Below are positions 9,512-17,254 of a stretch of DNA of 35,576 bases, one piece after another. The position numbers and the translations under genes were made by a program. This DNA comes from CAYJLC01 sp044426345 (GTDB lineage: Bacteria; Bacillota; Clostridia; Oscillospirales; Butyricicoccaceae). The stretch's first letter is position 1. Each line of letters opens with the position of its first letter. The notes below the pieces were generated by a model that was not told where the DNA came from, did not search any database, and saw only the letters and a list, made by a program, of their open reading frames with translations. The stretch is taken from assembly GCA_044426345.1 (NCBI GenBank), contig JAWXUP010000021.1, positions 1-35,576 of the forward strand, given 5' to 3'.

Positions 9512-10342
9512 CTATCGTCTGCAGTTTTGTTGATTGTTGCAACCGTTTTGACGAGGGTTACAACCTTCGTTTTCACCAGCTACAAAGCCAATCCCTCTGC
9601 TTGGTGGGAAAAATTGTTCAACAGGGAAGTTGAAAGTTTGGAAAAGGTCGCAAGGGTCGCTAATTGTACCAGAACCACCAGCACATTCTTTTTCAGGCAT
9701 ACAAATATCGCATTGAGGAATGACGATTTGAATAGGTCTTTCCAAGCGAATTATGCTAAATTGCCCCAAAGTTACAATGAGTTTTTTACCACAATCTGAG
9801 AATAAATCTACTTCATCATCAAAGCAACCAGCTACGCAACGTGGAATTTCGCAACAACTAAAACAATCGTCGCAACGGTCAGAAATTCTAGCATTCAGCA
9901 CGATAGGATCGACAACTTCAACAACTGCACGAGGCATATTTGATTTCTCGATAGACTGCACATCGTAGTCACTTTCTACCATATTTGATGAAAAAATGCG
10001 TGCATATCCTTCACTACCGTACAAAATTGTGCGTTTTTGGAAGAAAGCAAGCCCTGAAATTTTCTGAGGGCGACCAATTCCACAAAAAGCATCAACGGTT
10101 ACTCGGTAGAAATATTGCACATCGACAGTATAAAAACCGCGATTAAATTGAATAGGCTCAACATCGATGTAAGCATAAAGAAGCTCAGCAGAATCGGGTT
10201 TAACGCTTACAGCTCTGTCAATAACATCTTGGTTACAGCGTGTTAAGTAAACGCGAATGTCAGTTAAGCATTCTTTTTCGCGACAAGAATCATAAATTTT
10301 CTGAGTGTCAATGCAAATCGGCTCGTTATTTCTATTATCCAT
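9512..10342 (-). CDS. Conserved cysteine-rich protein of unknown function
   Basis: The protein has 276 residues. The start is ATG 10340-10342 with GGAGG (rc of 10348-10352) 5 bases upstream; the longer in-frame version lacks this. It opens with ICIDTQKIYDSC, followed by a region of predicted beta strands (YIDVEPIQFNRGFYTVDVQY, FCGIGRPQKISG). Later come clustered cysteines (DRCDDCFSCCEIPRCVAGC, CDICMPEKEC) and an Asn/Gln/Cys-rich tail. There is no signal peptide or membrane segment. From memory, similar proteins with the CIDTQ...YDSCR...CLxDLRVY opening are common in Clostridia and carry no assigned function. The cysteines suggest disulfide cross-linking or metal binding; a spore- or envelope-associated structural role is possible but is inference only. 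It is monocistronic, with its own terminator at 9481-9506. Confidence 0.85.
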   Translation of the reverse strand: MDNRNNEPICIDTQKIYDSCREKECLTDIRVYLTRCNQDVIDRAVSVKPDSAELLYAYIDVEPIQFNRGFYTVDVQYFYRVTVDAFCGIGRPQKISGLAFFQKRTILYGSEGYARIFSSNMVESDYDVQSIEKSNMPRAVVEVVDPIVLNARISDRCDDCFSCCEIPRCVAGCFDDEVDLFSDCGKKLIVTLGQFSIIRLERPIQIVIPQCDICMPEKECAGGSGTISDPCDLFQTFNFPVEQFFPPSRGIGFVAGENEGCNPRQNGCNNQQNCRR

Positions 10343-10491
10343 ATTTACCTCCATAATATAATTTTGAAGTTTCCTTCTATACATACTATGTTTCGCGATG
10401 AAAAACGTGCGAGCAAATTCATTATTTACATTAAGAAAATAATGAAAAAAACAAGATATTAGACACGTTGAAATTTAATGGAAAATAAAGA

Positions 10492-11151
10492 TTAAACAAT
10501 CCAGTCTATCTCGGGTAAATTATTATGACGAAGAAATTCGTTTGCAAGAACAAAATGATTACAGCCGAAAAAACCATTATGTGCAGAAAGAGGACTTGGA
10601 TGAGCCGATGTTAGGACTAAATGTTGTGGATTTGTGATGAATTTAGCTTTTTTCTTAGCATTATTGCCCCAAAGTATGAAAATTGTAGGTGTTTTTTTAT
10701 CATTAAGAAATTTTATCACACTGTCAGTAAAAGTTTGCCAGCCTATTTTTTGATGGCTGTTAGCATTATGCGCCTCAACGGTAAGCGTTGCATTTAGTAG
10801 TAAAACACCTTGTTTAGCCCACGGAGTGAGGTCACCAGTATTAGAAAGTGCACAGTTATATTCGTTGGAAATCTCTTTGAAAATATTACGTAAAGAAGGT
10901 GGAATTTTCACTCCGTTATTTACAGAAAAAGCTAAACCATTAGCTTGATTTTCACCGTGATAAGGGTCTTGACCAAAAATTACAACTCTTGTATTTTGGT
11001 AAGAAGTAAGCTCAAAAGCTGAGTAAATTTGATGTTTTGGAGGGAAAATGGTAGACTGTTCAACGTTTTCACGTAAAAAAGCTTGCAATTCGGTAAAATA
11101 TTGCTTGGAAAACTCATCTTTTAGCAGAATGCCCCAATCGTTTGAAATCAT
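10492..11151 (-). CDS. ung: Uracil-DNA glycosylase, family 1
   Basis: The protein has 219 residues, normal for Ung. It removes uracil from DNA by cleaving the N-glycosidic bond, starting base-excision repair. The water-activating motif GQDPYHG (with the catalytic Asp) lies near residues 60-66. The DNA-intercalation loop HPSPLSAHNGFFG is near residue 185. The uracil-contacting LLNATLTV and ILWGNNAKKK segments are also present. The start ATG at 11149-11151 overlaps the stop of the small upstream gene (ATGA), with GAGG about 6 bases before it, so the two are translationally coupled. Confidence 0.96.
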   Translation of the reverse strand: MISNDWGILLKDEFSKQYFTELQAFLRENVEQSTIFPPKHQIYSAFELTSYQNTRVVIFGQDPYHGENQANGLAFSVNNGVKIPPSLRNIFKEISNEYNCALSNTGDLTPWAKQGVLLLNATLTVEAHNANSHQKIGWQTFTDSVIKFLNDKKTPTIFILWGNNAKKKAKFITNPQHLVLTSAHPSPLSAHNGFFGCNHFVLANEFLRHNNLPEIDWIV

Positions 11152-11333
11152 AAGAAACCTCGTTTGTCATTATTTTGTGGTTGTGAAATTTGCCAATAAT
11201 TTAGCTGTAAAATATCGCCCACAACCGATAAAAACAGCCCTAGAGTATTAATTTCGCTCGCTGATAAATTCTGAGATAAAATCCCAGAAACAGCGAGCGA
11301 CAAAATTGATAATTGTTGAGCATTTTCGTTCAT
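11148..11333 (-). CDS. Small protein upstream of and overlapping ung (DUF6774-like)
   Basis: The protein has 61 residues, mostly two amphipathic or hydrophobic helices (LSILSLAVSGILSQ; INTLGLFLSVVGDILQL). The pattern ...LSxxEINTLGLFLSVVGDIL resembles small clostridial proteins grouped as DUF6774, which I recall but cannot confirm. Its stop overlaps the ung start by 4 bases (ATGA), which supports real translation. The Shine-Dalgarno AAGGGGTG lies in a hairpin arm (11338-11372). Function unknown. Confidence 0.65.
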   Translation of the reverse strand: MNENAQQLSILSLAVSGILSQNLSASEINTLGLFLSVVGDILQLNYWQISQPQNNDKRGFL

Positions 11334-11337
11334 TTCG

Positions 11338-11372
11338 CACCCCTTTTTTGATATTTTATGCTAAAAAAGGTG
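11338..11372 (-). promoter_or_regulatory. Hairpin covering the Shine-Dalgarno of the 61-residue gene
   Basis: On the minus strand CACCTTTTTT (rc of 11363-11372) can pair with AAAAAAGG..GTG (rc of 11338-11349) across a 13-base loop, with two unpaired G. The right arm contains the ribosome binding site of the gene starting at 11333. It may act as a weak processing or terminator structure after the dehydrogenase gene (stop at 11399) or may limit translation of read-through mRNA. Confidence 0.35.
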
Positions 11373-11398
11373 AAATGTGAATCGAAAATCTATAAAAA

Positions 11399-12310
11399 CT
11401 AAATAATATTAAATCTTTGAGCGTGATCTTTTAAAACATTGCAAGAATTTTCAAAAGCTGAAAGTTCATCTGGGGCTAAATCTAAAGAAAGTTGCTTTTC
11501 AACACCGTTTTTACCTATTAAACACGGATATGATGCGTAAACTCCGTATTTTTCCATAAAACTAGAGCAAGGTAGCACTTTTTTTTCGTCATTTAGTATC
11601 GCTTTAGCTAAAAAAGCTGTTGCAGCACCGATTCCAAACTCAGTTGAACCTTTGCCCATAACGATATCCCAACCAGCTTCGCAAGTGTTTTCGGCTATAT
11701 CAGTGATATTGCATTCGACTTCAGGGAAATTCTTCAAATACATATCAAGCGATAAACTACCGATTGTAATTAAGCTTTTTGGTACAGTTTGACTGTCGCC
11801 ATGCTCGCCCAAAACGTAGCCATTAACACTTTTTGATGAGATATTCAAAGCACGAGCTAATCGTGTTTTCATACGTGCGCTGTCAAGCATAGTGCCGGTT
11901 CCGATGACATTTAACCCAGTTTTTTTCTGTACATATTGAGCGATTAAGTCACAAGGATTTGAAATTGAAAGAATGATACCATTAAACTTTGTAGTTGAAA
12001 GTTTTTCTACAATATCGTCCATAACTGTCAGAGTGCCTTTTAATTCGCGAAGTCTGTCTTCGTCAAAAATTAAGCTACACGCTGAAATTATTACAATATC
12101 AGCATCGTCTAAATCGCAGTAGTCACCCATATAAACATCACAATCAGTTGCTAAGTAAGGCGACATATCACCTAGGTCAATAGCGTGAGAAAGTGCTTTA
12201 CGCTCATTAATATCAATTAAAACAAGTTCACGGCAAATATCTAAATTTAAAAGACTTTGTGCAACGTGAGAACCTACGTGCCCAACACCGATTATTGCTA
12301 CTTTATTCAT
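11399..12310 (-). CDS. NAD-dependent 2-hydroxyacid dehydrogenase (LDH / L-HicDH-like)
   Basis: The protein has 303 residues and belongs to the LDH/MDH superfamily. The N-terminal Rossmann motif is GVGHVGSHVA (residues 8-17) with Asp at the end of beta-2 (LIDIN), predicting NAD. ISNPCD is the conserved nucleotide-site segment. GTMLDSARM carries the substrate Asp and Arg, and GEHGDS carries the catalytic His. The substrate-specificity loop is not the usual AGxxQKPGExR of LDH. It reads ACSLIFDEDRLRELK and lacks the Gln of lactate dehydrogenases, resembling the GDRFAELK segment of L-2-hydroxyisocaproate dehydrogenases. It probably reduces a branched or bulky 2-oxoacid reversibly; L-lactate is the alternative. 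GGAGG lies 6 bases before the ATG. It follows a LysR gene by 101 bases in the same direction. Confidence 0.9.
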   Translation of the reverse strand: MNKVAIIGVGHVGSHVAQSLLNLDICRELVLIDINERKALSHAIDLGDMSPYLATDCDVYMGDYCDLDDADIVIISACSLIFDEDRLRELKGTLTVMDDIVEKLSTTKFNGIILSISNPCDLIAQYVQKKTGLNVIGTGTMLDSARMKTRLARALNISSKSVNGYVLGEHGDSQTVPKSLITIGSLSLDMYLKNFPEVECNITDIAENTCEAGWDIVMGKGSTEFGIGAATAFLAKAILNDEKKVLPCSSFMEKYGVYASYPCLIGKNGVEKQLSLDLAPDELSAFENSCNVLKDHAQRFNII

Positions 12311-12411
12311 AAAAACCTCCGAAGTTTAATTACACTACATACAGTGCGTTTTTTATTATTTTACAATTAGAAATATATATTTATATAAAATTAAATGTAT
12401 AAATATGCAGA

Positions 12412-13320
12412 TTACGTAAAATCTTTTACAATATTTATATATTCTTGAGCGTGATAGGAAAGGTCATAGCCTTTGCGATAAGCTGCAACAAACTCAACGA
12501 TAGTATTAGGTTTGCCGATTGAAAAACACACGATTTCAGACTGCAAAGCAAGGTGTTTTACGTGAGTTTCGTAAGCAAAAGTAACACCGTAATTCTTTGA
12601 TGCCAGCTGAATCGAAGCAAAAATATTACTGGTTACAAGTGGTTCATTTGGTGAAACATTATTTTCCTCAAGTAAAAAATCTGTTACTTGGCGTACGCTC
12701 TGCTGAGGATTCTGTAAAATCAAAAGCTCATTTTTGAGCAGTGATAAATCAAACCAATCGCGTCCGTAAGGTGTTTTGACAGATTTTTTTGAAAGTGGAT
12801 TTTTAGGAGACATTACCAAAACTAATTCTTCAAGCTTAACTGTTTGACAAGCAAGTTCAGGACGAATTTTCGCCGTTTTATTAAAAAAACCTATCTCTAC
12901 ATTATCAGAAAGTATCAAATTTTCTATTTCTGTCATTGACGTTTCTTCGAGATGAAGGAGAACGTTAGGGTATCTTTCTTTGAAAATAGGCAAAACGAAA
13001 GGCAACATATATGCACCACGAACAGAGGTGAAGGCAACATCTAGCGAGCCAACATCAGATTTTATGATGTCACTTAAATCGCAATCCAACTTGCTTTTTA
13101 GCGATAAAATTTCGTGTGCAGTAGCTAAATAACGTTCCCCAGCATAAGTCGGAATGAGCTTGTTGCCGATTCGGTTGAATAGTTTCTGACCTAAGTTTTT
13201 TTCGGTGGTTTGTAAAAATTTAGACAACGTCGGTTGCGATAAATACAAGGAATTCGCTGCTTTTGTGATGTTTTGATTTTGCGCAATCGCTATTATATAT
13301 GTTAATTCACGAAAATCCAT
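12412..13320 (-). CDS. LysR-family transcriptional regulator
   Basis: The protein has 302 residues, typical for the family. The ATG at 13318-13320 is chosen because AAAGGA lies about 8 bases upstream; a TTG 5 codons earlier overlaps that site. Residues 1-60 are the winged helix-turn-helix (DFRELTYIIAIAQNQNITKAANSLYLSQPTLSKFLQTTEKNLG split over the usual helices). Residues from about 88 are the periplasmic-binding-like effector domain (LDVAFTSVRGAYMLPFVLP). The dehydrogenase gene lies directly downstream, so it may control that enzyme in response to its 2-oxoacid or hydroxyacid; this is inference from position. Confidence 0.93.
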   Translation of the reverse strand: MDFRELTYIIAIAQNQNITKAANSLYLSQPTLSKFLQTTEKNLGQKLFNRIGNKLIPTYAGERYLATAHEILSLKSKLDCDLSDIIKSDVGSLDVAFTSVRGAYMLPFVLPIFKERYPNVLLHLEETSMTEIENLILSDNVEIGFFNKTAKIRPELACQTVKLEELVLVMSPKNPLSKKSVKTPYGRDWFDLSLLKNELLILQNPQQSVRQVTDFLLEENNVSPNEPLVTSNIFASIQLASKNYGVTFAYETHVKHLALQSEIVCFSIGKPNTIVEFVAAYRKGYDLSYHAQEYINIVKDFT

Positions 13321-13353
13321 AATACGTCCTTTCAAAAATATAAGTACAGATTA

Positions 13354-13382
13354 ATTATAACTTAAAAATATAAAAAATGCAA
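13354..13382 (-). promoter_or_regulatory. Sigma-A-type promoter of the LysR gene
   Basis: On the minus strand TTGCAT (rc of 13377-13382) and TATAAT (rc of 13354-13359) are separated by exactly 17 bp. The -10 ends 33 bases before the LysR start codon. Confidence 0.7.
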
Positions 13383-13659
13383 TAAATTTGAGCAAAAAAC
13401 ACAAAAAATGGCACTCGTTTTTGAGCACCATTTTTGTTTATGTGTAGAATAAAAATTTAGAGAGCAATCTATAACTGTATACTTAAACGCTAGATTGAAT
13501 AAATAAACGACGCTCTATTTGAGAAATTTGAAAAAATCAAATAATAACTACAAAGCGAAAGTTAATAAATATATTGTGTTTTTTAGACGTTAAGCTATAC
13601 TTTAGAAATAATTATAATATTTAAATTTTCCAAATATCATAATATACAGTGCTTGCATA
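13383..13659. other. Intergenic region between LysR and permease genes
   Basis: No gene is visible. Apart from the LysR promoter edge and the terminator at 13403-13436, the sequence 13441-13659 is AT-rich and featureless. It would form a 3' untranslated tail of about 220 bases for the ABC operon. Confidence 0.4.
13403..13436 (-). terminator. Terminator-like hairpin of the YtrA/ABC operon
   Basis: Stem AAAAATGG/CCATTTTT with a 2-by-2 internal mismatch and a further CTC/GAG closes on a GTTTTT loop. A T-rich run follows on the minus strand. It is the first terminator met by minus-strand transcripts after the permease stop at 13660. Confidence 0.6.
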
Positions 13660-15594
13660 TTATTCGCTAAAATAAGCTTGGATAAACTCATTAGCTACCT
13701 CAGGATTTATATATCCATAAGCAGAGCCACGGTCTTCATATTTGAAGCGAACTATAACGGTGTCCTGTTTTGAGTAAGGTATATAAGGCTCGCCGTATAT
13801 CCATTCAGCAGGAATGGTATTTTGTAAGATTTGATTGAACTCTTGCTCATTTTGTGTAGTATAATCTGAAGAATCTGCGTTATTTGCACTGCATAAAAGG
13901 TTAATTTCAACAAAATTAGTATCTTGAATATCAAAATTATCATATTTTGATATATTAGCTAAAGTTTCTAGTTGGCATTCATAAACATAAAATCTACTAT
14001 AGTTAGAAAAATTGGCATCGTAATCATCTGGTAACTCTGCTGAAATGTAAAAATCATAAACAGGTGAATTGTAACGAAAGTACTCGCTTGGAATACTTGT
14101 ATATTCTTGCATATATGTTGCATAAAATTCTTGAGCTTCGATAGATGATAGCGATACATTGTTAAAGTCCACGCAATTAATAAAAGACGGTTCGTATATT
14201 AATTTGTGATTTTCCTTATTTATGTATTCATCAGATAAAACTAGGTCGAAATATGGTTCTGTTGCAGCAACGTTTAGGTCGATATTTTTATATTGTCGCG
14301 TAATTGTACTTCCGTTTTTCATATAATACTTCACGAAAAAAGTACCTGACTGATTTAGTTTTCCGTCTTGTTCTATACAAAATTGTGCAAGTTTATACAC
14401 AGTTTCAATGTTTTTAGATTCACAAATTAGTATAGTGTTATCATCAGAAATGTAACTATCATTACTAATTTCTATGTGTCCTATTTGCGATAACTCAGGA
14501 AGCTTATTATCAAATCCAATGAAGTCAAATTTTATAGTAGTGAAAACCAAAACGACTATAGCTGCATATACTATAAAGTGTCGAAGGTTAGAGAAAAGTG
14601 CTTTAAAATCTGATTCGTAAATGATTTCAAATGCGCAATGAACAATAAATGAAACAAGCAACGCTCCGAAAAAGAACCATAAAACAGATTGACTATTGAA
14701 TGAATAAAAGATATAACCACCTAAAATAGTTGCGCCGAATACGCCTATAAATTTAATGATTGGCTTTAAAAAGTTGAGTGAGACAGGATTTGAGGCATTT
14801 TCTGACGGTCTAAGTTTATAAAAATAGTAAGCTATTATTGTGTATATTAATGCAGTAAGTATGCAACCTGTTAAATTTTTAGCACTATTTAAAGAGTATG
14901 GATCAAGAACATAGAAAAGAGGGTTAGTGTTTTCCCACATAAATTCTGTTAGTTCGTAATTTATGTAATAATTATTCAACAATATGTTTAAATTCTCTAT
15001 AGAAATTCCAACTACAGTCGGCAATAAAAACATAAAACCTAATCCAGTTGCAACTGACATAAAAACGTTGCCAGTAATGATTGTGGAAAAAACATTTACA
15101 CTATAAATTGCTATAAAACCTAGTATTATAGTTAAAGTAAAATATAAGAAATTAGAAGTGAATTCACTATAAAATGGGACATTTGCACGTATTATTAGCA
15201 TAGAAAGTACAGTATTTGCTAGAAAAGGTATAATGAAAATTAATAATCCTAAGATGTAATTAGTAATGAAAAATTTTTCTCTTTTAATAGGTAAGCTGTG
15301 ATAAAAATCAACCTCAGATTTTGAGTTTATGTATTTAAAAAGCACTAAAGGAATTATAAAAGCTGCTCCTACTGTTATAATTGAAGTTGCATAATTATTC
15401 ATTAGTGTTGAACACAAATCTTTGGAATAATATTCTAAACTAGTGTATTGTTCAAGCCAATTTTTATTGCATATTTCCATAAAAATAACTAGTGGAGAGG
15501 TGAAAAATAATGTTAAAATTGATGCAGCTAACAGCCATATGTTTTGAGAAAGTTTTTGTTGGGTTATTTTAACCAATGATATTTTTGATGTCAT
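13660..15594 (-). CDS. ABC transporter permease with large extracellular domain
   Basis: The protein has 644 residues. The start is ATG 15592-15594, with GGAGG 9 bases upstream inside the ATPase gene. An apparent N-terminal extension is only read-through of that gene's other frame. About nine transmembrane segments span residues 20-345 (for example IWLLAASILTLFFTSPLVIF, SIITVGAAFIIPLVLF, LWFFFGALLVSFIVHCAF). They are followed by a soluble domain of about 290 residues that ends the protein. LPIKREKFFITNYILG is typical of permeases paired with YtrB-type ATPases. It overlaps the ATPase gene by 26 bases, so translation is coupled. The substrate is unknown; related systems answer cell-wall-active compounds. 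Confidence 0.88.
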   Translation of the reverse strand: MTSKISLVKITQQKLSQNIWLLAASILTLFFTSPLVIFMEICNKNWLEQYTSLEYYSKDLCSTLMNNYATSIITVGAAFIIPLVLFKYINSKSEVDFYHSLPIKREKFFITNYILGLLIFIIPFLANTVLSMLIIRANVPFYSEFTSNFLYFTLTIILGFIAIYSVNVFSTIITGNVFMSVATGLGFMFLLPTVVGISIENLNILLNNYYINYELTEFMWENTNPLFYVLDPYSLNSAKNLTGCILTALIYTIIAYYFYKLRPSENASNPVSLNFLKPIIKFIGVFGATILGGYIFYSFNSQSVLWFFFGALLVSFIVHCAFEIIYESDFKALFSNLRHFIVYAAIVVLVFTTIKFDFIGFDNKLPELSQIGHIEISNDSYISDDNTILICESKNIETVYKLAQFCIEQDGKLNQSGTFFVKYYMKNGSTITRQYKNIDLNVAATEPYFDLVLSDEYINKENHKLIYEPSFINCVDFNNVSLSSIEAQEFYATYMQEYTSIPSEYFRYNSPVYDFYISAELPDDYDANFSNYSRFYVYECQLETLANISKYDNFDIQDTNFVEINLLCSANNADSSDYTTQNEQEFNQILQNTIPAEWIYGEPYIPYSKQDTVIVRFKYEDRGSAYGYINPEVANEFIQAYFSE

Positions 15595-16468
15595 AGCCTT
15601 TTGCCTCCGTTTCTGTGATGAAAATTTCCTCAAGCGTAAGTGGTAAAATTTCATAAAATATAGGATTTAAAACTTTGATTTGTTGTTCAATTTGTTCAAT
15701 GTTACCACGTATAGTTAATGTGTAAAGAGAACCACGAACATATTTAGTTACAATGTGTAAATTTTCGAAAAAATCATCAGAAATTACGCCTTTAAATATA
15801 CATTGTAACTTATAAATTCCAAGCTTTAAACTGTCTAAATCATTTGAAACTAACATTCCACCTTTGTGTAAAAGACCGATATGGTCACAAATATCCTCGA
15901 TTTCACGCAAATTATGCGATGCAATTATAGGTGTTAAACCTCTTTCATCTATTTCAGAGGCAAAAATTGACTTAATCCCTTGTCGCATTACAGGATCTAG
16001 ACCATCGAAGGTTTCATCGCAAAGAATGTATTTCGTATTGCTAGCTATACCTAAAATCACTGAAAGTTGCTTTTTCATACCCTTAGAATATGTGCGAATT
16101 TTGCGTTCGGTAGGGAGGTTAAATCGGTTCATTAAAGCGATAAATTTCACTTCGTCAAATAAAGGGTAGATGCTTTTGTAATAATTTTTCATATCTACTG
16201 GACCGGCATTGCTGAAGAAAAATTGATCATCAGATATGTAGAAAAATAAGCTTTTTGCGTGTTCGCTTTCGAAAACAGACATTTCATCTATAGTTATTGT
16301 ACCTATATCAGGTTTAATTACACCAGAAACCATACGTAAAAAAGTAGATTTACCAGCTCCGTTTGTACCTATTAAACCGAAAACTTGTCCATCTCTTATA
16401 GTAGCTGAAATATCATCTACGGCTACGATATTTTCAAATTTTTTAGTTATATTAGTTGCAATTATCAT
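15569..16468 (-). CDS. ABC transporter ATP-binding protein (YtrB-like)
   Basis: The protein has 299 residues. Walker A is GTNGAGKST (about residues 34-42). The signature is YSKGMKKQ, Walker B plus catalytic Glu is YILCDETFDGLD, and the switch His is in ASHNLREIED. The C-terminal 80 residues are a small accessory domain. The start ATG 16466-16468 has AAGGAGG upstream and overlaps the end of the GntR gene by 17 bases. It supplies energy to the permease encoded immediately downstream. Confidence 0.95.
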   Translation of the reverse strand: MIIATNITKKFENIVAVDDISATIRDGQVFGLIGTNGAGKSTFLRMVSGVIKPDIGTITIDEMSVFESEHAKSLFFYISDDQFFFSNAGPVDMKNYYKSIYPLFDEVKFIALMNRFNLPTERKIRTYSKGMKKQLSVILGIASNTKYILCDETFDGLDPVMRQGIKSIFASEIDERGLTPIIASHNLREIEDICDHIGLLHKGGMLVSNDLDSLKLGIYKLQCIFKGVISDDFFENLHIVTKYVRGSLYTLTIRGNIEQIEQQIKVLNPIFYEILPLTLEEIFITETEAKGYDIKNIIG

Positions 16469-16835
16469 TAAAAATCCTCCTTAATTGCTCAATCCAATCT
16501 TCAAATTGTTCGGAATCTAGTCCAAATTTCTTTGCTTGCAATACATCGCTTTCAATATTCTTAAAATATGAATTAAGCTTATTTTTCTTGGTTTCGTGGT
16601 TACTTTTTGAGATGAATTTCCCCACACCTTTCACGGTGTAAATTAAACCCATATCTTCTAGTTTTGTATATGCTTTTTGGATAGTATTTGGGTTAATAGA
16701 CAAGTCGATTGCTAGTTGTCTAACAGAAGGGAGCTTGTCATCTTGCTCAAAAACACCCATTGCAATTAGGTTTTCTATACTTTTGATGACTTGTTCGTAT
16801 ATCGGAGTTCTATCTTTATAATCTACTGTAATCAC
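16452..16835 (-). CDS. GntR-family regulator, YtrA type
   Basis: The protein has 127 residues, the normal size for YtrA-type regulators. The GTG at 16833-16835 is chosen because AGAGGAG lies 6 bases upstream; the longer in-frame version reaches back into the promoter and operator. Residues 1-75 are the GntR winged helix (PIYEQVIKSIENLI, LPSVRQLAIDLSINPNTIQKAYTKLEDMGLI). The short helical tail is a dimerisation element without an effector domain. It is the first gene of the three-gene ABC operon and probably represses it through the operator at 16858-16882. Confidence 0.93.
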   Translation of the reverse strand: MITVDYKDRTPIYEQVIKSIENLIAMGVFEQDDKLPSVRQLAIDLSINPNTIQKAYTKLEDMGLIYTVKGVGKFISKSNHETKKNKLNSYFKNIESDVLQAKKFGLDSEQFEDWIEQLRRIFNDNCN

Positions 16836-16857
16836 ATTTCGCTCCTCTCTAGCACTA

Positions 16858-16882
16858 AGTGTACTATTTGTTGTAGTACAGT
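16858..16882 (-). promoter_or_regulatory. YtrA-type operator
   Basis: An inverted repeat AGTGTA-N13-TACAGT lies immediately downstream of the -10. It differs in one base from the AGTGTA-N13-TACACT site described for Bacillus subtilis YtrA. The extended half-sites AGTGTACTA and TAGTACAGT strengthen the match. Its position over the transcription start fits autorepression. Confidence 0.75.
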
Positions 16883-16883
16883 T

Positions 16884-16912
16884 AGTATACTTCATAAAAC
16901 TTGTAATGTCAA
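16884..16912 (-). promoter_or_regulatory. Consensus promoter of the YtrA/ABC operon
   Basis: On the minus strand a perfect TTGACA (rc of 16907-16912) and TATACT (rc of 16884-16889) are separated by 17 bp. The operator lies directly after the -10. The GTG start is about 49 bases downstream. Confidence 0.85.
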
Positions 16913-16946
16913 GAGGTAAAATTGAAAAAATTTTTAAATAAATAAA

Positions 16947-16975
16947 TTGACAAAACTACACTAATCGTGTATTAT
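16947..16975 (+). promoter_or_regulatory. Promoter of the lysis operon
   Basis: TTGACA (16947-16952) and TATTAT (16970-16975) are separated by 17 bp. The spacer holds an inverted repeat TACAC-TAATC-GTGTA (16957-16971) that could be an operator. It is divergent from the ABC operon promoter; the two -35 elements are 34 bp apart. The first start codon is 44 bases downstream. Confidence 0.8.
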
Positions 16976-17018
16976 CTTAAATGAGATAGCACATTGAAAA
17001 TTGAATAGGAGATATTAT

Positions 17019-17219
17019 ATGAAAAATCGATTTATAGAAAATTACGATAAAATTTCAGAAATTAGCGTTAGAAATGGTGTTGACCTTGGTGTTGCGTGTA
17101 TAATTTTTACACAAGATACTAAAATGTCCAATTGGTCGGATGAAAAAGAAGAATTTGACCAAGCTTATGTAAAATGGTATCGCGAGGATTTTAAAGGTGA
17201 AATAGCTGATTTTATATAA
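17019..17219 (+). CDS. Small unknown protein, first gene of the lysis operon
   Basis: The protein has 66 residues. The ATG at 17019 is preceded by AGGAGA at 6-7 bases. It is soluble, with no signal peptide or membrane segment, and has a charged second half (SDEKEEFDQAYVKWYREDFKGE). I do not recognise the family. It ends 35 bases before the endolysin gene and shares its promoter and terminator, so a role in controlling or timing lysis is a reasonable guess from position only. Confidence 0.7.
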   Translation: MKNRFIENYDKISEISVRNGVDLGVACIIFTQDTKMSNWSDEKEEFDQAYVKWYREDFKGEIADFI

Positions 17220-17254
17220 AAATATTGTAATTTATTGAAAAAGGAGAAAATTTT

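Noticed and set aside
9527..9968. Two plus-strand ORFs opposite the cysteine-rich gene
   Set aside because: They overlap each other and the real minus-strand gene, lack Shine-Dalgarno sites and show no family features.
13441..13659. Possible small gene after the ABC operon
   Set aside because: All frames have early stops and no ribosome binding site precedes any start.
15864..16169. Plus-strand ORF of 101 codons opposite the ABC ATPase
   Set aside because: It lies wholly antisense to Walker B and signature regions of a clear ATPase gene and has no start signals.
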